A stretch of DNA of 64,000 nucleotides from Streptomyces sp. 1331.2 (GCF_900199205.1 NZ_OBMJ01000001.1:5201001-5265000); one strand, 5' to 3'. Numbered from the stretch's first letter, positions 17,794 to 29,372 are shown. Notes: a model not told the origin generated them from the letters alone. Numbers and translations are program-made.

Positions 17794-18178
17794 GGGGTCA
17801 TCATTCGCCCGGAAAGAAGGCCTCCACCGCGGATCGGAACGCCCGCCGGAACGCGCACGCGCGGGACCTCCGGCGACGCACGAAACACCGCGGCGCCGGC
17901 ACCCCGAGGGCGCCCGCCCGACCGCCGGGTGGCACGCTGCCCGCCGGTGCGGACGGATCATTGAAGCAGGTGGCCCCTCCGCGCAGCGCGCCGATCTGCG
18001 GCCGTCGCGCGGGTGCTCGAAAGGGAGAGCGGTACGACGTCGAACCGCCCCGCGGCCGACCGGAGTTGCCGGTGGCCGCGGGGCTGCTGCGCCGGTCGTG
18101 CCAGGGCCGTCACCCGAGGTGCCGGGAACCCGCGACGCCGAGGCCCCGAGGCGCCCGGCGCCGGTGGCCGGTGGCCGG
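17794..18178. other. Intergenic stretch, nothing recognised
   Basis: About 385 GC-rich bases between a small gene and an MFS gene. Open frames exist on both strands, but none has a convincing start, ribosome site or protein-like composition. Confidence 0.4.
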
Positions 18179-19504
18179 TCAGCCGATGGACCGGGGCAGG
18201 CGGGTGGTCAGGTACAGGATGGTGAACGACCCGAGCAGCTGGATGCCCAGGCAGAGGGCGAACGCGCGGGCCATGCCGAGGCTGGGCGAGAGCGACAGGT
18301 AGAGGGTGCCGAGGGTGGCGACGCCGAGGGCGAGGCTGGACTGCTGGCTGGTGGCGAGGACGCCGCTGCCGACGCCGGCCCGGGCGGCGGGCACCTTGGA
18401 GAGGACGACCCGGAACAGCGGGGTGCCGATCAGGCCCTGTCCGATGCCCGCGAGGGCGACGCCCGGGGCCATCCGCAGCGGGGAGAAGTGCGACCAGTCG
18501 GCGAGCGCGGTCAGGGCCAGGGTGGCGAGGCCGAGGGCCTGGATGACGGCTCCGGCGCTGAGCACCCGGCTGCCGAAGCGGCCGATCAGCCGGGGGCCGG
18601 AGAGCGAGGCGGCGAAGTAGCCGACGGCCATCGGGACGAGTGCCCAGCCGGCTGCGACCGGGCCGAGGTGCAGGCCCTGCTGCAGGGCGACGGCGATGAC
18701 GAACATGAAGCCGCCGAAGCCCGCGAAGTAGGGGAGGGCGATGCCCAGGCCGCGCCGCATCTCGGGGATGCGCAGCAGGGTCGGCGGCACCAGCGGGGTG
18801 TCTCCGCGCCGCTCGGCGCGGCGCTCGACGACGGCGAAGGCGGCGGCCAGGACGGGGAACAGCCCGAGCAGCACCCAGGACCAGAGCGGCCAGCCGGCGG
18901 CGCGGCCCTCCATCAGCGGGATGAGCAGGGCGAGCAGGGTGGCGGTGAGCAGGACGGTGCCGGGCACGTCCACCCGGGCGGCCCGGGTGGCGCGGCTCTC
19001 CGGGACGTGGCGGAGCGCCGTGACCACGGCGAGCAGCGCGAACGGCACGTTGACCAGGAAGACCGAGCGCCAGCCGGTGCCGAACAGGTCGGCGGCGACC
19101 AGCATCCCGCCGAGCACCTGCCCGACCACGACCGAGATGCCACCGACCGCGCCGTAGATGCTGAGCGCGCGGCCGCGCCGGGCACCCTCGGTGGTGGCGG
19201 TGATGGTGCCGAGCACCTGGGGGATCAGCAGTGCGGCCGAGGCGCCCTGGGCGGCCCGGGCGGCGACCAGGGACCACGCGTCGGGGGCGAGTCCGCAGGC
19301 CAGCGAGGTGAGGGCGAAGGCGGCGGCGCCGGCCACGAACAGCCGGCGGCGGCCGAAGATGTCGCCGAGGCGCCCGCCGAGGACGAGCAGGACGGCGAAG
19401 GCGATGCCGTAGCCGGCGGCGACCAGTTCGAGGACGGCGGGCCCGGCGGCCAGGTCCTCGTCGATGGTCGGCAGGGCGACGTTGACGATGAAGAAGTCGA
19501 GCAT
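18179..19504 (-). CDS. MFS drug/metabolite exporter (5' end frameshifted)
   Basis: 441 residues from the first in-frame ATG, with about 13 hydrophobic segments. It belongs to the DHA2-like 14-TM group: LDFFIVNVALPTIDEDL at TM1, LGGRLGDIFGRRRLF (motif A) between TM2 and TM3, and GQVLGGMLV (motif C). Proton-driven efflux is likely. The ATG at 19504 cuts TM1: the natural TM1 LVTVLLGAFLP lies in frame just upstream but has no ATG, GTG or TTG. A single added G at 19621-19625 would join it to a GTG at 19686. It diverges from an XRE regulator. Confidence 0.85.
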   Translation of the reverse strand: MLDFFIVNVALPTIDEDLAAGPAVLELVAAGYGIAFAVLLVLGGRLGDIFGRRRLFVAGAAAFALTSLACGLAPDAWSLVAARAAQGASAALLIPQVLGTITATTEGARRGRALSIYGAVGGISVVVGQVLGGMLVAADLFGTGWRSVFLVNVPFALLAVVTALRHVPESRATRAARVDVPGTVLLTATLLALLIPLMEGRAAGWPLWSWVLLGLFPVLAAAFAVVERRAERRGDTPLVPPTLLRIPEMRRGLGIALPYFAGFGGFMFVIAVALQQGLHLGPVAAGWALVPMAVGYFAASLSGPRLIGRFGSRVLSAGAVIQALGLATLALTALADWSHFSPLRMAPGVALAGIGQGLIGTPLFRVVLSKVPAARAGVGSGVLATSQQSSLALGVATLGTLYLSLSPSLGMARAFALCLGIQLLGSFTILYLTTRLPRSIG

Positions 19505-19686
19505 CGGCAGGAAGGCCCCGAGCAGGACGGTGACCAGCCCGGCGGTGCCGAGGGAGGGACTGCCGGGGGAGGCGGTGCCGGGGGAGGCCGCGCGGGGGGC
19601 GGTGGCGGGGGAGGCCGCGCGGGGGCGGTGGCGGTGCGACTGGGAGCGGGGGCAGGGGCTGGGGCGAGGGCGAGCTGTCGGGTCAC
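19505..19686 (-). pseudogene. Displaced N-terminal part of the MFS gene (frameshift)
   Basis: A GTG at 19684-19686 opens a frame MTRQLALAPAPAPAPSRTAT that is one base out of phase with the MFS frame. Two tandem repeat units, 27 bp (19581-19607) and 26 bp (19608-19633), differ only by one G in a G-run (six at 19594-19599, five at 19621-19625). Restoring the missing G makes both units nine codons (ATAPRAASP twice) and links the GTG to TM1. This is either a real slippage mutation or a sequence error. Confidence 0.7.
19581..19633. repeat. Tandem repeat, 27 bp + 26 bp, in the MFS N-terminus
   Basis: Unit 1 begins GGGGAGGCCGCGCGGGGGGC and unit 2 is the same with one G fewer. The units encode nine residues each when both are 27 bp. 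Confidence 0.9.
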
Positions 19687-19788
19687 GGGTCCTACGATCC
19701 GCCGCGCCGTACCCGGGTACCAGAGTGAGGTTATCCAGGTATGAGAAGTACCTGGCAACAGGCTGACGACTGTCGCATGCTGGGGAGC

Positions 19789-20730
19789 ATGAGCCTGATG
19801 ACTCCCGCCGCGCAAGCCCGTAGGGCCGTCGACGCGCAAGCCCGTACGGCCCCGGCGCCCGCCGCGCAAGCCCGCACCGGCTCCGCCGGACAGCCCCGCG
19901 CCACCCCCGGCGAGGCCCGCCGGCACGAGCTGGCCGCCTTCCTGCGCAGCCGCCGCGAGCGCATCGCGCCCGAGCAGGTCGGCCTGCCGATGACCGGACG
20001 CCGCCGGACGCCGGGGCTGCGCCGGGAGGAGGTCGCGCAGCTCGCCGCGGTCGGGGTGACCTGGTACACGTGGCTGGAGCAGGGGCGGGACATCCAGGTG
20101 TCCGCCCAGGTGCTGGACTCGGTGGCCCGGGCGCTGCTGCTGGACCCGAGCGAGCGCGCGCACCTGTTCACCCTGGCCGGCGCGGACGACCCGGCGCCGG
20201 TGCTGGAGTGCCCCTCGGTGACCCCGAGCGTGCGGCTGCTGCTGGAGCAGCTGGCCCCGTACCCGGCCGTGGTGGTCAACTCCCGCTACGACGTGCTGGC
20301 GTACAACGCGCCGTACACCGGGATCGTCGGCGACCTCGCCGCCCTGGCGCCGGAGGACCGCAACCTGATGTGGATGGCGTTCACGCCCTCGTACTTCCGC
20401 GAGGTGCTGATCGACTACCGCACCGAACGCCTCGGCATGGTGGCCCGGTTCCGTGCGGCGATGGCCGAGCACAGCTCGGAGCCGGCCTGGAAGGCGCTGC
20501 TGGCCCGGGCGCTCAAGGCCTCGCCGGACTTCGCGGAGCTCTGGCAGCGGCACGACGTGATGCGGCCGGGCAACGGCATCAAGCGCTTCCAGGTGCCCGG
20601 TGTCGGTCTGCTGAGCTGCGAGTACACCAACTTCTGGCTCAGCCCCCGGCTCGGCACCCGGATGGTCACCTACACCCCGCTGGACGAGCAGACCCGCGCG
20701 CTGATGGACAGGCTTCCGACCGACAGCTGA
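19789..20730 (+). CDS. XRE-family regulator with MmyB-like ligand domain
   Basis: 313 residues from the ATG at 19789 (19777 and 19798 are alternatives). Residues ~40-105 form the HTH: ELAAFLRSRRERIAPEQVG, GLRREEVAQLAAVGVTWYTWLEQGRDI. The rest is the MmyB-type domain with VVVNSRYDVLAYN and FWLSPRLGTRMVTYTPLD. The N-terminal ~35 residues contain three copies of an AQAR(T) repeat. It is divergent from the MFS exporter, its likely target. Confidence 0.88.
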   Translation: MSLMTPAAQARRAVDAQARTAPAPAAQARTGSAGQPRATPGEARRHELAAFLRSRRERIAPEQVGLPMTGRRRTPGLRREEVAQLAAVGVTWYTWLEQGRDIQVSAQVLDSVARALLLDPSERAHLFTLAGADDPAPVLECPSVTPSVRLLLEQLAPYPAVVVNSRYDVLAYNAPYTGIVGDLAALAPEDRNLMWMAFTPSYFREVLIDYRTERLGMVARFRAAMAEHSSEPAWKALLARALKASPDFAELWQRHDVMRPGNGIKRFQVPGVGLLSCEYTNFWLSPRLGTRMVTYTPLDEQTRALMDRLPTDS

Positions 20731-20735
20731 GCCCG

Positions 20736-20779
20736 TACGCCCTCAGATCCTTACGCCCTCAGATCCTTACGCTCTCAGG
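20736..20779. repeat. Tandem 16-bp repeats at a gene 3' end
   Basis: TACGCCCTCAGATCCT at 20736-20751 and 20752-20767, and a partial third copy TACGCTCTCAGG from 20768. The third copy carries the minus-strand stop codon of the gene ending at 20775; the other copies carry TGA trinucleotides at the same unit position. Confidence 0.85.
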
Positions 20780-21221
20780 CCCGGACGGCCGCGGCCCGGC
20801 CGAGCAGCAGGCAGACCACGGCGAGCGGCAGCTCGATGCAGCACGCCATGACCAGCGCCGCGAGCACCGCGTGGCCCGGGCCGGCGAAGGCGATGTCGGC
20901 CAGCGCGTCGCCGGTGAGCAGCAGAGCCACCGCCGCCCCCGCCCACAGCGCGGCGGGGCTGCGCCGGCGCAGCAGCGCGTCCAGCGAGAGCAGGGCGGAG
21001 AACTCCACCAGGTCGAGCACCACCCACGGCGTCTCGTGGCAGACGGCGAGGACGCCCAGCCAGGGCAGCAGCGCGACCGCCGCCATGGCCGGTATTCGGG
21101 CGAACCGCTCGGGCAGGACGAACGAGGCGGCAAAGGACGCGGCGAACGAGGTGGCGAGCGAAGCGGCGGACGAAGGGGCGGACGAAGGGGCGGACCGGGT
21201 GGAGAGGACGGCGGTGCTCAT
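20775..21221 (-). CDS. Small multi-pass membrane protein of unknown function
   Basis: 148 residues from the ATG at 21221. The first ~40 residues are low complexity (Ser/Ala repeats such as SSAPSSAASLATSFAASFAA). Then about four hydrophobic segments: IPAMAAVALLPWLGVLAVC, LVEFSALLSLDALL, LWAGAAVALLLTGDAL, and VLAALVMACCIELPLAVVCLLLG. The start overlaps the preceding stop by 4 bases (ATGA). No family recognised. Confidence 0.65.
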   Translation of the reverse strand: MSTAVLSTRSAPSSAPSSAASLATSFAASFAASFVLPERFARIPAMAAVALLPWLGVLAVCHETPWVVLDLVEFSALLSLDALLRRRSPAALWAGAAVALLLTGDALADIAFAGPGHAVLAALVMACCIELPLAVVCLLLGRAAAVRA

Positions 21222-21811
21222 GCCGCACCCCCGACCCGACGCTCCTGAACCCGCACCCGCACCCGCACCCGCTCCAGCGGCAGCCGCTCGGCCGGCCCGC
21301 CCGCGGGGTGCTCGACGAGCACCCCGCGGAACGGCCCCTCGGCCCAGGCGAGCCAGAACCGCCCGGCCACCGTGACCACCTGCGCCGCCAGGCCGGACCG
21401 CGACGACCGGAGCGACCACCGCCCGGTGAACACCACCGAGGGCGCCGCGCCGTCGGCCGCCAACCGCCCCCAGGCGAGCACGTGCCGGCGCCCGTCGCCC
21501 GCGCTGCGCCGGGCCCCGCGCAGCAGCTGCGGGGTGAGCCGGGCGTCGACCAGGACGTCGGCCAACTCGCCGTGCTGGTACAGCTCCAGCGCGGCCCGGC
21601 CGCGGCCGGACTCGGCGACGCGGACCGACCAGGGCCCGATCCCGACGGGCAGCATCCCCACCCGGAACGTCCCCTCCGACGGAACGACAGCCGGCAGCGC
21701 CCCCGCCGGCCCCGACGCCGGGTGGAGCGCGCCCCCGGGAGCACCCCCGTGGTTCCCGGGGAGGCGCCGCCCGTGCGGCGGAGTGGCGGAGTGCGATGCA
21801 GTGCTCGTCAT
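21218..21811 (-). CDS. Hypothetical protein coupled to membrane protein
   Basis: 197 residues from the ATG at 21811. After a ~45-residue disordered start, the protein has a beta-rich look with many Trp, Val and Arg residues (FRVGMLPVGIGPWSVRVAESG, VVFTGRWSLRSSRSGLAAQVVTV, RFWLAWAEGPFRGVLVEHPAGG). Cytosolic, no catalytic motif seen. The 4-base overlap with the membrane gene suggests the two products act together. Divergent from the kinase gene at 21947. Confidence 0.65.
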   Translation of the reverse strand: MTSTASHSATPPHGRRLPGNHGGAPGGALHPASGPAGALPAVVPSEGTFRVGMLPVGIGPWSVRVAESGRGRAALELYQHGELADVLVDARLTPQLLRGARRSAGDGRRHVLAWGRLAADGAAPSVVFTGRWSLRSSRSGLAAQVVTVAGRFWLAWAEGPFRGVLVEHPAGGPAERLPLERVRVRVRVQERRVGGAA

Positions 21812-21946
21812 GCCGTCAAGCTTTCCGTCCTGCACCGTCTCCTGTCGGTGGTGTCCCACACCGAATCGGGGGTGTACCTAGCTACACCCCCACCGGGCAC
21901 CCCCCTTCATGGCGGCCGATGATCACCGGGCCCTACGCTGTCCGGC

Positions 21947-23164
21947 ATGCCCTCCACCACGTTGCGCCGAGCGCTCGTCAGGAGCCTCCGGCGCCCACCG
22001 TGGTCGCCCGAGGCCTGGCGGGACACCCGCTTCATAGCCGCCGGAATACCGCCGGCCCTGCCGGTCTGGCTGGCCGTCACCGAGTCTCGGCTGCTCTTCC
22101 CGGTGCTCGCCGCCGTCCTGCTCTGCACCCGCCCGCTGACCGCCCTCCAGCGCGGCCGGCTGCTGGCCCTGCACGGGGTGGAGGTGCCGCCGCCGCGGCC
22201 GTTCACCTGGCGCCGGGCCTGGCTGCTGGGGCTGACCTGGCGCCAGGTCCTCCACCACCTGGTGGTCGGCCCGCTGCTGGCGGCGGGTGCGCTGGTGGTG
22301 GTGTACGTCTGGGGCGCAGCCGCGGTGCTGATCACCCTGTACGGCTGGATCTGGCTGATGCCCCCCGGCACCACGCTGCGTACGGACCTGGACGGGCTGG
22401 ACGTCGGGCTCACGGCCGGCGGCGTGCTGCTGCTGCTCGCGGCGCCCTGGGCGGCGGCGCTGGTGGCCCGGCTGGAGGTGTGGGCGGCGCAGCAGCTGCT
22501 CGGCCCGGGCCGCGCGGAGGCCCTGGAGCGCCGGGTCGAGGAGATCACCGAGAGCCGGGCCGGGCTGGTCGACGCGGTGGACGCCGAGCGCCGCCGGATC
22601 GAGCGCGACCTGCACGACGGCGCCCAGCAGCGCCTCACCTCCCTGGCGATGAACCTGGGCCTGGCCCGGCGCACCCTCAAGGACGTGCTGCCGCCCGAGG
22701 CCATGCAGGTGATCGTGGCCGCGCACGAGGAGGCCCAGGCGGCCATCGACGAGCTGCGCGACCTGGTCCGCGGCCTGCACCCGGCGGTCCTGGAGGACCG
22801 CGGCCTGGACGCGGCGCTGTCCGGCATCGCCGCCCGCGCCCCGCTGCCGGTGCGCCTGGACGTCGACCTCACCGAGCCGATCGCCCCGACCGTCGAGGCG
22901 GTCGCCTACTTCACCGTCTCCGAGGCGCTCACCAACGTGGCCAAGCACGCCCGGGCCGACCGGGTCGACCTCTCGGTGCGGACGGCCGGCGGCCGGCTGC
23001 GCCTGGTCATCAGCGACGACGGCGTGGGCGGCGCGGACCCCTCGCGCGGCACCGGGCTCACCGGTCTGCGCAAGCGCACCGCCTCGGTCGACGGAACGCT
23101 GTCCGTTCTCAGCCCCCTCGGGGGCCCCACCACCATCACCGTGGAGTTGCCGTGCGCGCTGTGA
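21947..23164 (+). CDS. Two-component sensor histidine kinase (NarL/LiaS type)
   Basis: 405 residues. Three to four N-terminal membrane segments (about residues 30-165), then the HisKA_3 box ERRRIERDLHDGAQQRLTSL with the phospho-acceptor His, and the HATPase domain (VSEALTNVAKHA N-box, DDGVGGADPSRGTGLTGLRKR G-box). The response regulator overlaps its 3' end by 13 bases. Short extracellular loops suggest membrane-state sensing rather than a large ligand domain. Confidence 0.93.
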   Translation: MPSTTLRRALVRSLRRPPWSPEAWRDTRFIAAGIPPALPVWLAVTESRLLFPVLAAVLLCTRPLTALQRGRLLALHGVEVPPPRPFTWRRAWLLGLTWRQVLHHLVVGPLLAAGALVVVYVWGAAAVLITLYGWIWLMPPGTTLRTDLDGLDVGLTAGGVLLLLAAPWAAALVARLEVWAAQQLLGPGRAEALERRVEEITESRAGLVDAVDAERRRIERDLHDGAQQRLTSLAMNLGLARRTLKDVLPPEAMQVIVAAHEEAQAAIDELRDLVRGLHPAVLEDRGLDAALSGIAARAPLPVRLDVDLTEPIAPTVEAVAYFTVSEALTNVAKHARADRVDLSVRTAGGRLRLVISDDGVGGADPSRGTGLTGLRKRTASVDGTLSVLSPLGGPTTITVELPCAL

Positions 23165-23796
23165 TCGCCGAGGACTCGGTCCTGCTGAGGATCGGGCTGG
23201 TCAAGGTCCTGGAGGCGGTGGGCTTCGAGGTCGCGGCGGCCGTCGGGGACGCCGAGGAACTGCTGGCCGCCGTGGAGGAGCACCACCCCGACGTGGTGGT
23301 CGCGGACGTCCGGATGCCCCCGGGCTTCACCGACGAGGGCGTGCGGGCCGCGCTGTTGATCCGCCGGCAGTGGCCGGAGGTCGCGGTCCTGCTGCTCTCC
23401 CAGTACGTGGAGGAGCGCTACGCCGCCGACCTGCTGTCGACCAACACCAGCGGGGTCGGCTACCTGCTCAAGCAGCGGGTGGCCAATGTGGACGACTTCG
23501 TGGAGGCGCTGCAGCGGGTCGCCGAGGGCGGCACCGCGCTGGACCCGGAGGTGGTCGCCCAGCTGCTGGTGCGCCGCCACCGGGATCCGCTGGAGAAGCT
23601 GACCCCGCGCGAGCGGGACGTGCTCTCCCTGATGGCGGAGGGCCGTTCCAACGCCGCGATCGCCGGCTCGCTGGTGGTCAGCGACAGCGCGGTGGCCAAG
23701 CACATCAACTCGATCTTCACCAAGCTCGACCTGCCGCCCGCCGAGGACAGCCACCGCCGGGTGATGGCGGTGCTGCGGTTCCTGGAGGTCGGGTGA
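23152..23796 (+). CDS. LuxR/NarL-family response regulator
   Basis: 214 residues from the GTG at 23152, which has GGAG about 7 bases before it; GTG 23161 is possible. Receiver domain: acidic pocket AVIAEDS, phospho-acceptor in VVVADVRMPPGF, conserved Lys in YLLKQRV. C-terminal HTH: LTPRERDVLSLMAEGRSNAAIAGSLVVSDSAVAKHINSIF. Partner of the kinase encoded just upstream. Confidence 0.93.
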   Translation: MRAVIAEDSVLLRIGLVKVLEAVGFEVAAAVGDAEELLAAVEEHHPDVVVADVRMPPGFTDEGVRAALLIRRQWPEVAVLLLSQYVEERYAADLLSTNTSGVGYLLKQRVANVDDFVEALQRVAEGGTALDPEVVAQLLVRRHRDPLEKLTPRERDVLSLMAEGRSNAAIAGSLVVSDSAVAKHINSIFTKLDLPPAEDSHRRVMAVLRFLEVG

Positions 23797-24653
23797 CGGT
23801 GGGCGCGGACCGGGTGATGGTGGGCGAGGACGGGGCGACGGGGGGCGCGGATCGGGCGACGGCGGGCGAGGACCGGGCAACGGCGGGTACGGCGAAGGCC
23901 TGGCGGGTCACCGGGACGCTCGCGATCGCCCTGGTCATGGTCGCCGGTGCGGGGCAGACCTGGTCGATCGTGGCGCAGCAGCAGAAGAGCAGTACCCGGC
24001 AGTTCGACGGCCCGATCCACCGGCTGAGGCTGGAGACCGGCAGCGCCTCGGTCAGGGTGCGGGCCGGCCGGGAGGACCACGTGGTGGTCCACCAGCGGCT
24101 GGACTGGATGGGGCGGGAGCCGGAGGTGTCGCTCACCCCGGTCGGCGACCAGCTCACCGTCGGCCTGCACTGCCGGCTGATCCTGCCGGCCCTGGACCTC
24201 GGCTGCGGTGCCGAGATCGAGGTGGAGGTGCCCGCCGCCACCCAGGTGTCGGGGGCGGTGTCCTCCGGCTCGGTGCAGGTGGAGGGCATGAGCGGGAACG
24301 TGGACGTCCGGCTCACCTCCGGTCAGCTGATGCTGGTCGACACCTCCGGGGACGTGACGGCGCACACCACCTCCGGGATGATCCAGGGCACCAACCTGAG
24401 CTCCCGGCGGGTGACGGCGGAGACCACCTCGGGCTCGATGGAGCTGAACTTCACCAAGCCCCCGCAGCAGGTGGAGACCAGGGCCACCTCCGGTTCGGTG
24501 AACATGACCCTGCCGCGGGGCAGCCGCTACGCCTTCACCGGGGAGACCGGCTCCGGCAGTGGCGGGATCGACCCGCAGCTGACGGACTCGGCCAGCCCGA
24601 ACCGCATCCACGCCACGGTCACCTCGGGATCGGTCAGCATCAACCCGTCATAG
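23793..24653 (+). CDS. Membrane-anchored DUF4097 beta-helix protein
   Basis: 286 residues from a GTG overlapping the regulator stop by 4 bases, with GGAGG upstream. Five N-terminal heptapeptide repeats (GADRVMV, GEDGATG, GADRATA, GEDRATA type), one membrane helix (VTGTLAIALVMVAGAG), then an extracellular domain of repeated beta strands with TSGS-type turns (SSGSVQVEGMSGNVDV, TTSGSMELNF, TSGSVNMTL) typical of DUF4097. The kinase, regulator and DUF4097 set resembles LiaFSR-like envelope-stress loci, so it may be sensor accessory or output. Confidence 0.85.
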   Translation: MTVGADRVMVGEDGATGGADRATAGEDRATAGTAKAWRVTGTLAIALVMVAGAGQTWSIVAQQQKSSTRQFDGPIHRLRLETGSASVRVRAGREDHVVVHQRLDWMGREPEVSLTPVGDQLTVGLHCRLILPALDLGCGAEIEVEVPAATQVSGAVSSGSVQVEGMSGNVDVRLTSGQLMLVDTSGDVTAHTTSGMIQGTNLSSRRVTAETTSGSMELNFTKPPQQVETRATSGSVNMTLPRGSRYAFTGETGSGSGGIDPQLTDSASPNRIHATVTSGSVSINPS

Positions 24654-24777
24654 GAGTCGCCGGTCGCCGGTCGCCGGCAGCTCGGGCAGGGACGCAGCCG
24701 GCAGCTCGGGCCGCTCACCCGGGTGGGGGACAATGGAGAGTCCCGTCCCCCACCCGACGCCCCGAGGTCAGCCGCGC

Positions 24778-25947
24778 ATGACAGCCACGCCCGCACCCAC
24801 CGCGCCCGACACCGAGTTCTCGCCGCTCGACATCGGCCCGATCAAGGTGTGGCCGCCCGTCGTGCTGGCGCCGATGGCCGGCATCACCAACGCCCCCTTC
24901 CGCACCCTCTGCCGCGAGCAGAGCGGCGGCAAGGGCCTGTACGTCTCGGAGATGATCACCACCCGGGCGCTGGTCGAGCGCAACGCCAAGACCATGCAGC
25001 TGATCACGTTCGACCCGAGCGAGAAGCCGCGCTCGATCCAGCTGTACGGGGTGGACCCGGTGACCGTCGGCAAGGCCGCCCGGATGATCGCGGACGAGGG
25101 CCTGGCCGACCACATCGACCTCAACTTCGGCTGCCCCGTCCCCAAGGTCACCCGCAAGGGCGGCGGCTCGGCGCTGCCGTACAAGCGCAACCTGCTGCGC
25201 GAGATCCTGCGCGAGGCCGTCGCCAACGCGGGCGACCTGCCGGTGACCATGAAGATGCGCAAGGGCATCGACGACGACCACCTCACCTACCTGGACGCCG
25301 GCCGGATCGGCGCCGAGGAGGGCGTGGCCGCGATCGCCCTGCACGGGCGCACCGCCGCCCAGCACTACGGCGGGACGGCCGACTGGTCGGCGATCGCCCG
25401 GCTGCGCGAGTCGGTCCCGGCGCACGTCCCGGTGCTGGGCAACGGGGACATCTGGTCGGCCGACGACGCGCTGCGGATGATGCGCGAGACCGGCTGCGAC
25501 GGTGTCGTGGTGGGCCGCGGCTGCCTGGGCCGGCCGTGGCTGTTCAGGGACCTGGTCGCGATCTTCGAGGGCGACGTCGACTACGCCCGCCCCGACTTCG
25601 GCTACGTGGCGCGGGCGATGGTGCGCCACGCGCAGCTGCTCGGCGAGTGGATCGGGGACGAGACGCGCGGCGTGATCGACTTCCGCAAGCACGTCGCCTG
25701 GTACACCAAGGGCTTCTCGGTCGGTTCCGAGCTGCGGGTGCGGCTGGCCAACTCCTCCTCGCTCGCGGAACTGGCCGAAACCCTCTCCGAGGTCGAGCAG
25801 TCCCAGGGCTGGCCGGCCGGTGCGGACGGCCCGCGCGGGCGCACCAGCGGCAACGGCCGGGTGGTCCTGCCGGAGGGGTGGTTGGACGATCCGTACGACT
25901 GCGCCCGGCCGGGTGAGGATGCCGAATCGGACACCTCCGGCGGATGA
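24778..25947 (+). CDS. dusB: tRNA-dihydrouridine synthase
   Basis: FMN enzyme reducing specific uridines in the tRNA D-loop. 389 residues from the ATG at 24778. VLAPMAGITNAPFRTLCRE (FMN phosphate region), HIDLNFGCPVPKVTRKGGGSAL with the catalytic Cys, MKMRKGID, ALHGRTAAQHYGG and VLGNGDIWSADDALRMM are all present. The C-terminal tail of ~35 residues is variable. Which uridines are modified is not readable from sequence. Confidence 0.93.
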   Translation: MTATPAPTAPDTEFSPLDIGPIKVWPPVVLAPMAGITNAPFRTLCREQSGGKGLYVSEMITTRALVERNAKTMQLITFDPSEKPRSIQLYGVDPVTVGKAARMIADEGLADHIDLNFGCPVPKVTRKGGGSALPYKRNLLREILREAVANAGDLPVTMKMRKGIDDDHLTYLDAGRIGAEEGVAAIALHGRTAAQHYGGTADWSAIARLRESVPAHVPVLGNGDIWSADDALRMMRETGCDGVVVGRGCLGRPWLFRDLVAIFEGDVDYARPDFGYVARAMVRHAQLLGEWIGDETRGVIDFRKHVAWYTKGFSVGSELRVRLANSSSLAELAETLSEVEQSQGWPAGADGPRGRTSGNGRVVLPEGWLDDPYDCARPGEDAESDTSGG

Positions 25948-25999
25948 TCTGTACGGATTGTAAAAGTGGGCCCTTCTGGCCCGATTGCCACTAGGTCCC

Positions 26000-26035
26000 A
26001 GCCCTCTTGTCCATTCTGGACAGGAGGGCTCCTTT
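26000..26035 (+). terminator. Terminator after dusB
   Basis: Stem AGCCCTCTTGTCC / GGACAGGAGGGCT (13 bp, one G-T pair) with loop ATTCT, followed by CCTTTT. A classic intrinsic terminator about 50 bases after the dusB stop. Confidence 0.85.
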
Positions 26036-26511
26036 TCGGCATTCGGAGGTCACGGAACGGGCACGTTTCTGGACGCTGTGCGACGATCGGCGGAGGCGGT
26101 CTACGTTCGACCCGCGAGATGCGCTGGTGACGCTTGCCACATGCGGCGGCGACTGACGGTAGGTCAGTGGACGAAATGGACAGGTCGACCGTGAATCGCT
26201 TCCCGAAGCCGCCCGGCCGGGGATCGGCCGATCCGGGTGCAGGAAATCAAGCCGGGGCAACGCGACCGACCCGAGGTCGCTACCCAGCGTCCGGATCGTG
26301 TGATCTTCGGGTTTCGTTGTCTTCAAGAGTTGAACACTGGCTCGCGTCAGGCGGACGATTTCACCAACAGAGGTGAACGCCTTTATGCGCTTTCGATCTA
26401 GCGGGTTACCCCTCGGTACCGGCCTCGTGTGGCCTATTCAGGGCAGAGAAGTGCCTTCGAAATGGGTATGTTCTCCGGCGTCAGGGCAACCGCGTACGAG
26501 GAGACCGACCC
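26036..26511. other. Long leader/intergenic region before ppdK
   Basis: About 475 bases, less GC-rich than the flanks (stretches such as TTTCGTTGTCTTCAAGAG and CTTTATGCGCTTTCGATC). No coding frame is convincing. It probably holds the ppdK promoter and a long leader; I cannot identify a defined riboswitch or operator. Confidence 0.4.
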
Positions 26512-29220
<2,709 letters not shown>

Positions 29221-29326
29221 GAGGGGGTAGGCATCCCCTCCTCAGGCGCGGGCACGACTGACCGCTCCCCCTCCCGTCGGGAGGGCGTACACCGGAGCTC
29301 GGCGCAGGAGAACCGGCGTACGTAAC

Positions 29327-29372
29327 ACGGCCGGGCGGGGACGGACAACGGCGTCCGTCCCCGCCCGGCCGT
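29327..29372. terminator. Terminator after ppdK
   Basis: Perfect 20-bp stem (29327-29346 with 29353-29372) built on ACGGCCGGGCGGGGACGGAC, 6-base loop, about 105 bases after the ppdK stop. Confidence 0.85.

Noticed and set aside
17738..19744. A 668-codon plus-strand frame over the MFS gene
   Set aside because: Glu/Gly/Ala/Gln-rich shadow; the MFS protein on the other strand has clear membrane segments and motifs.
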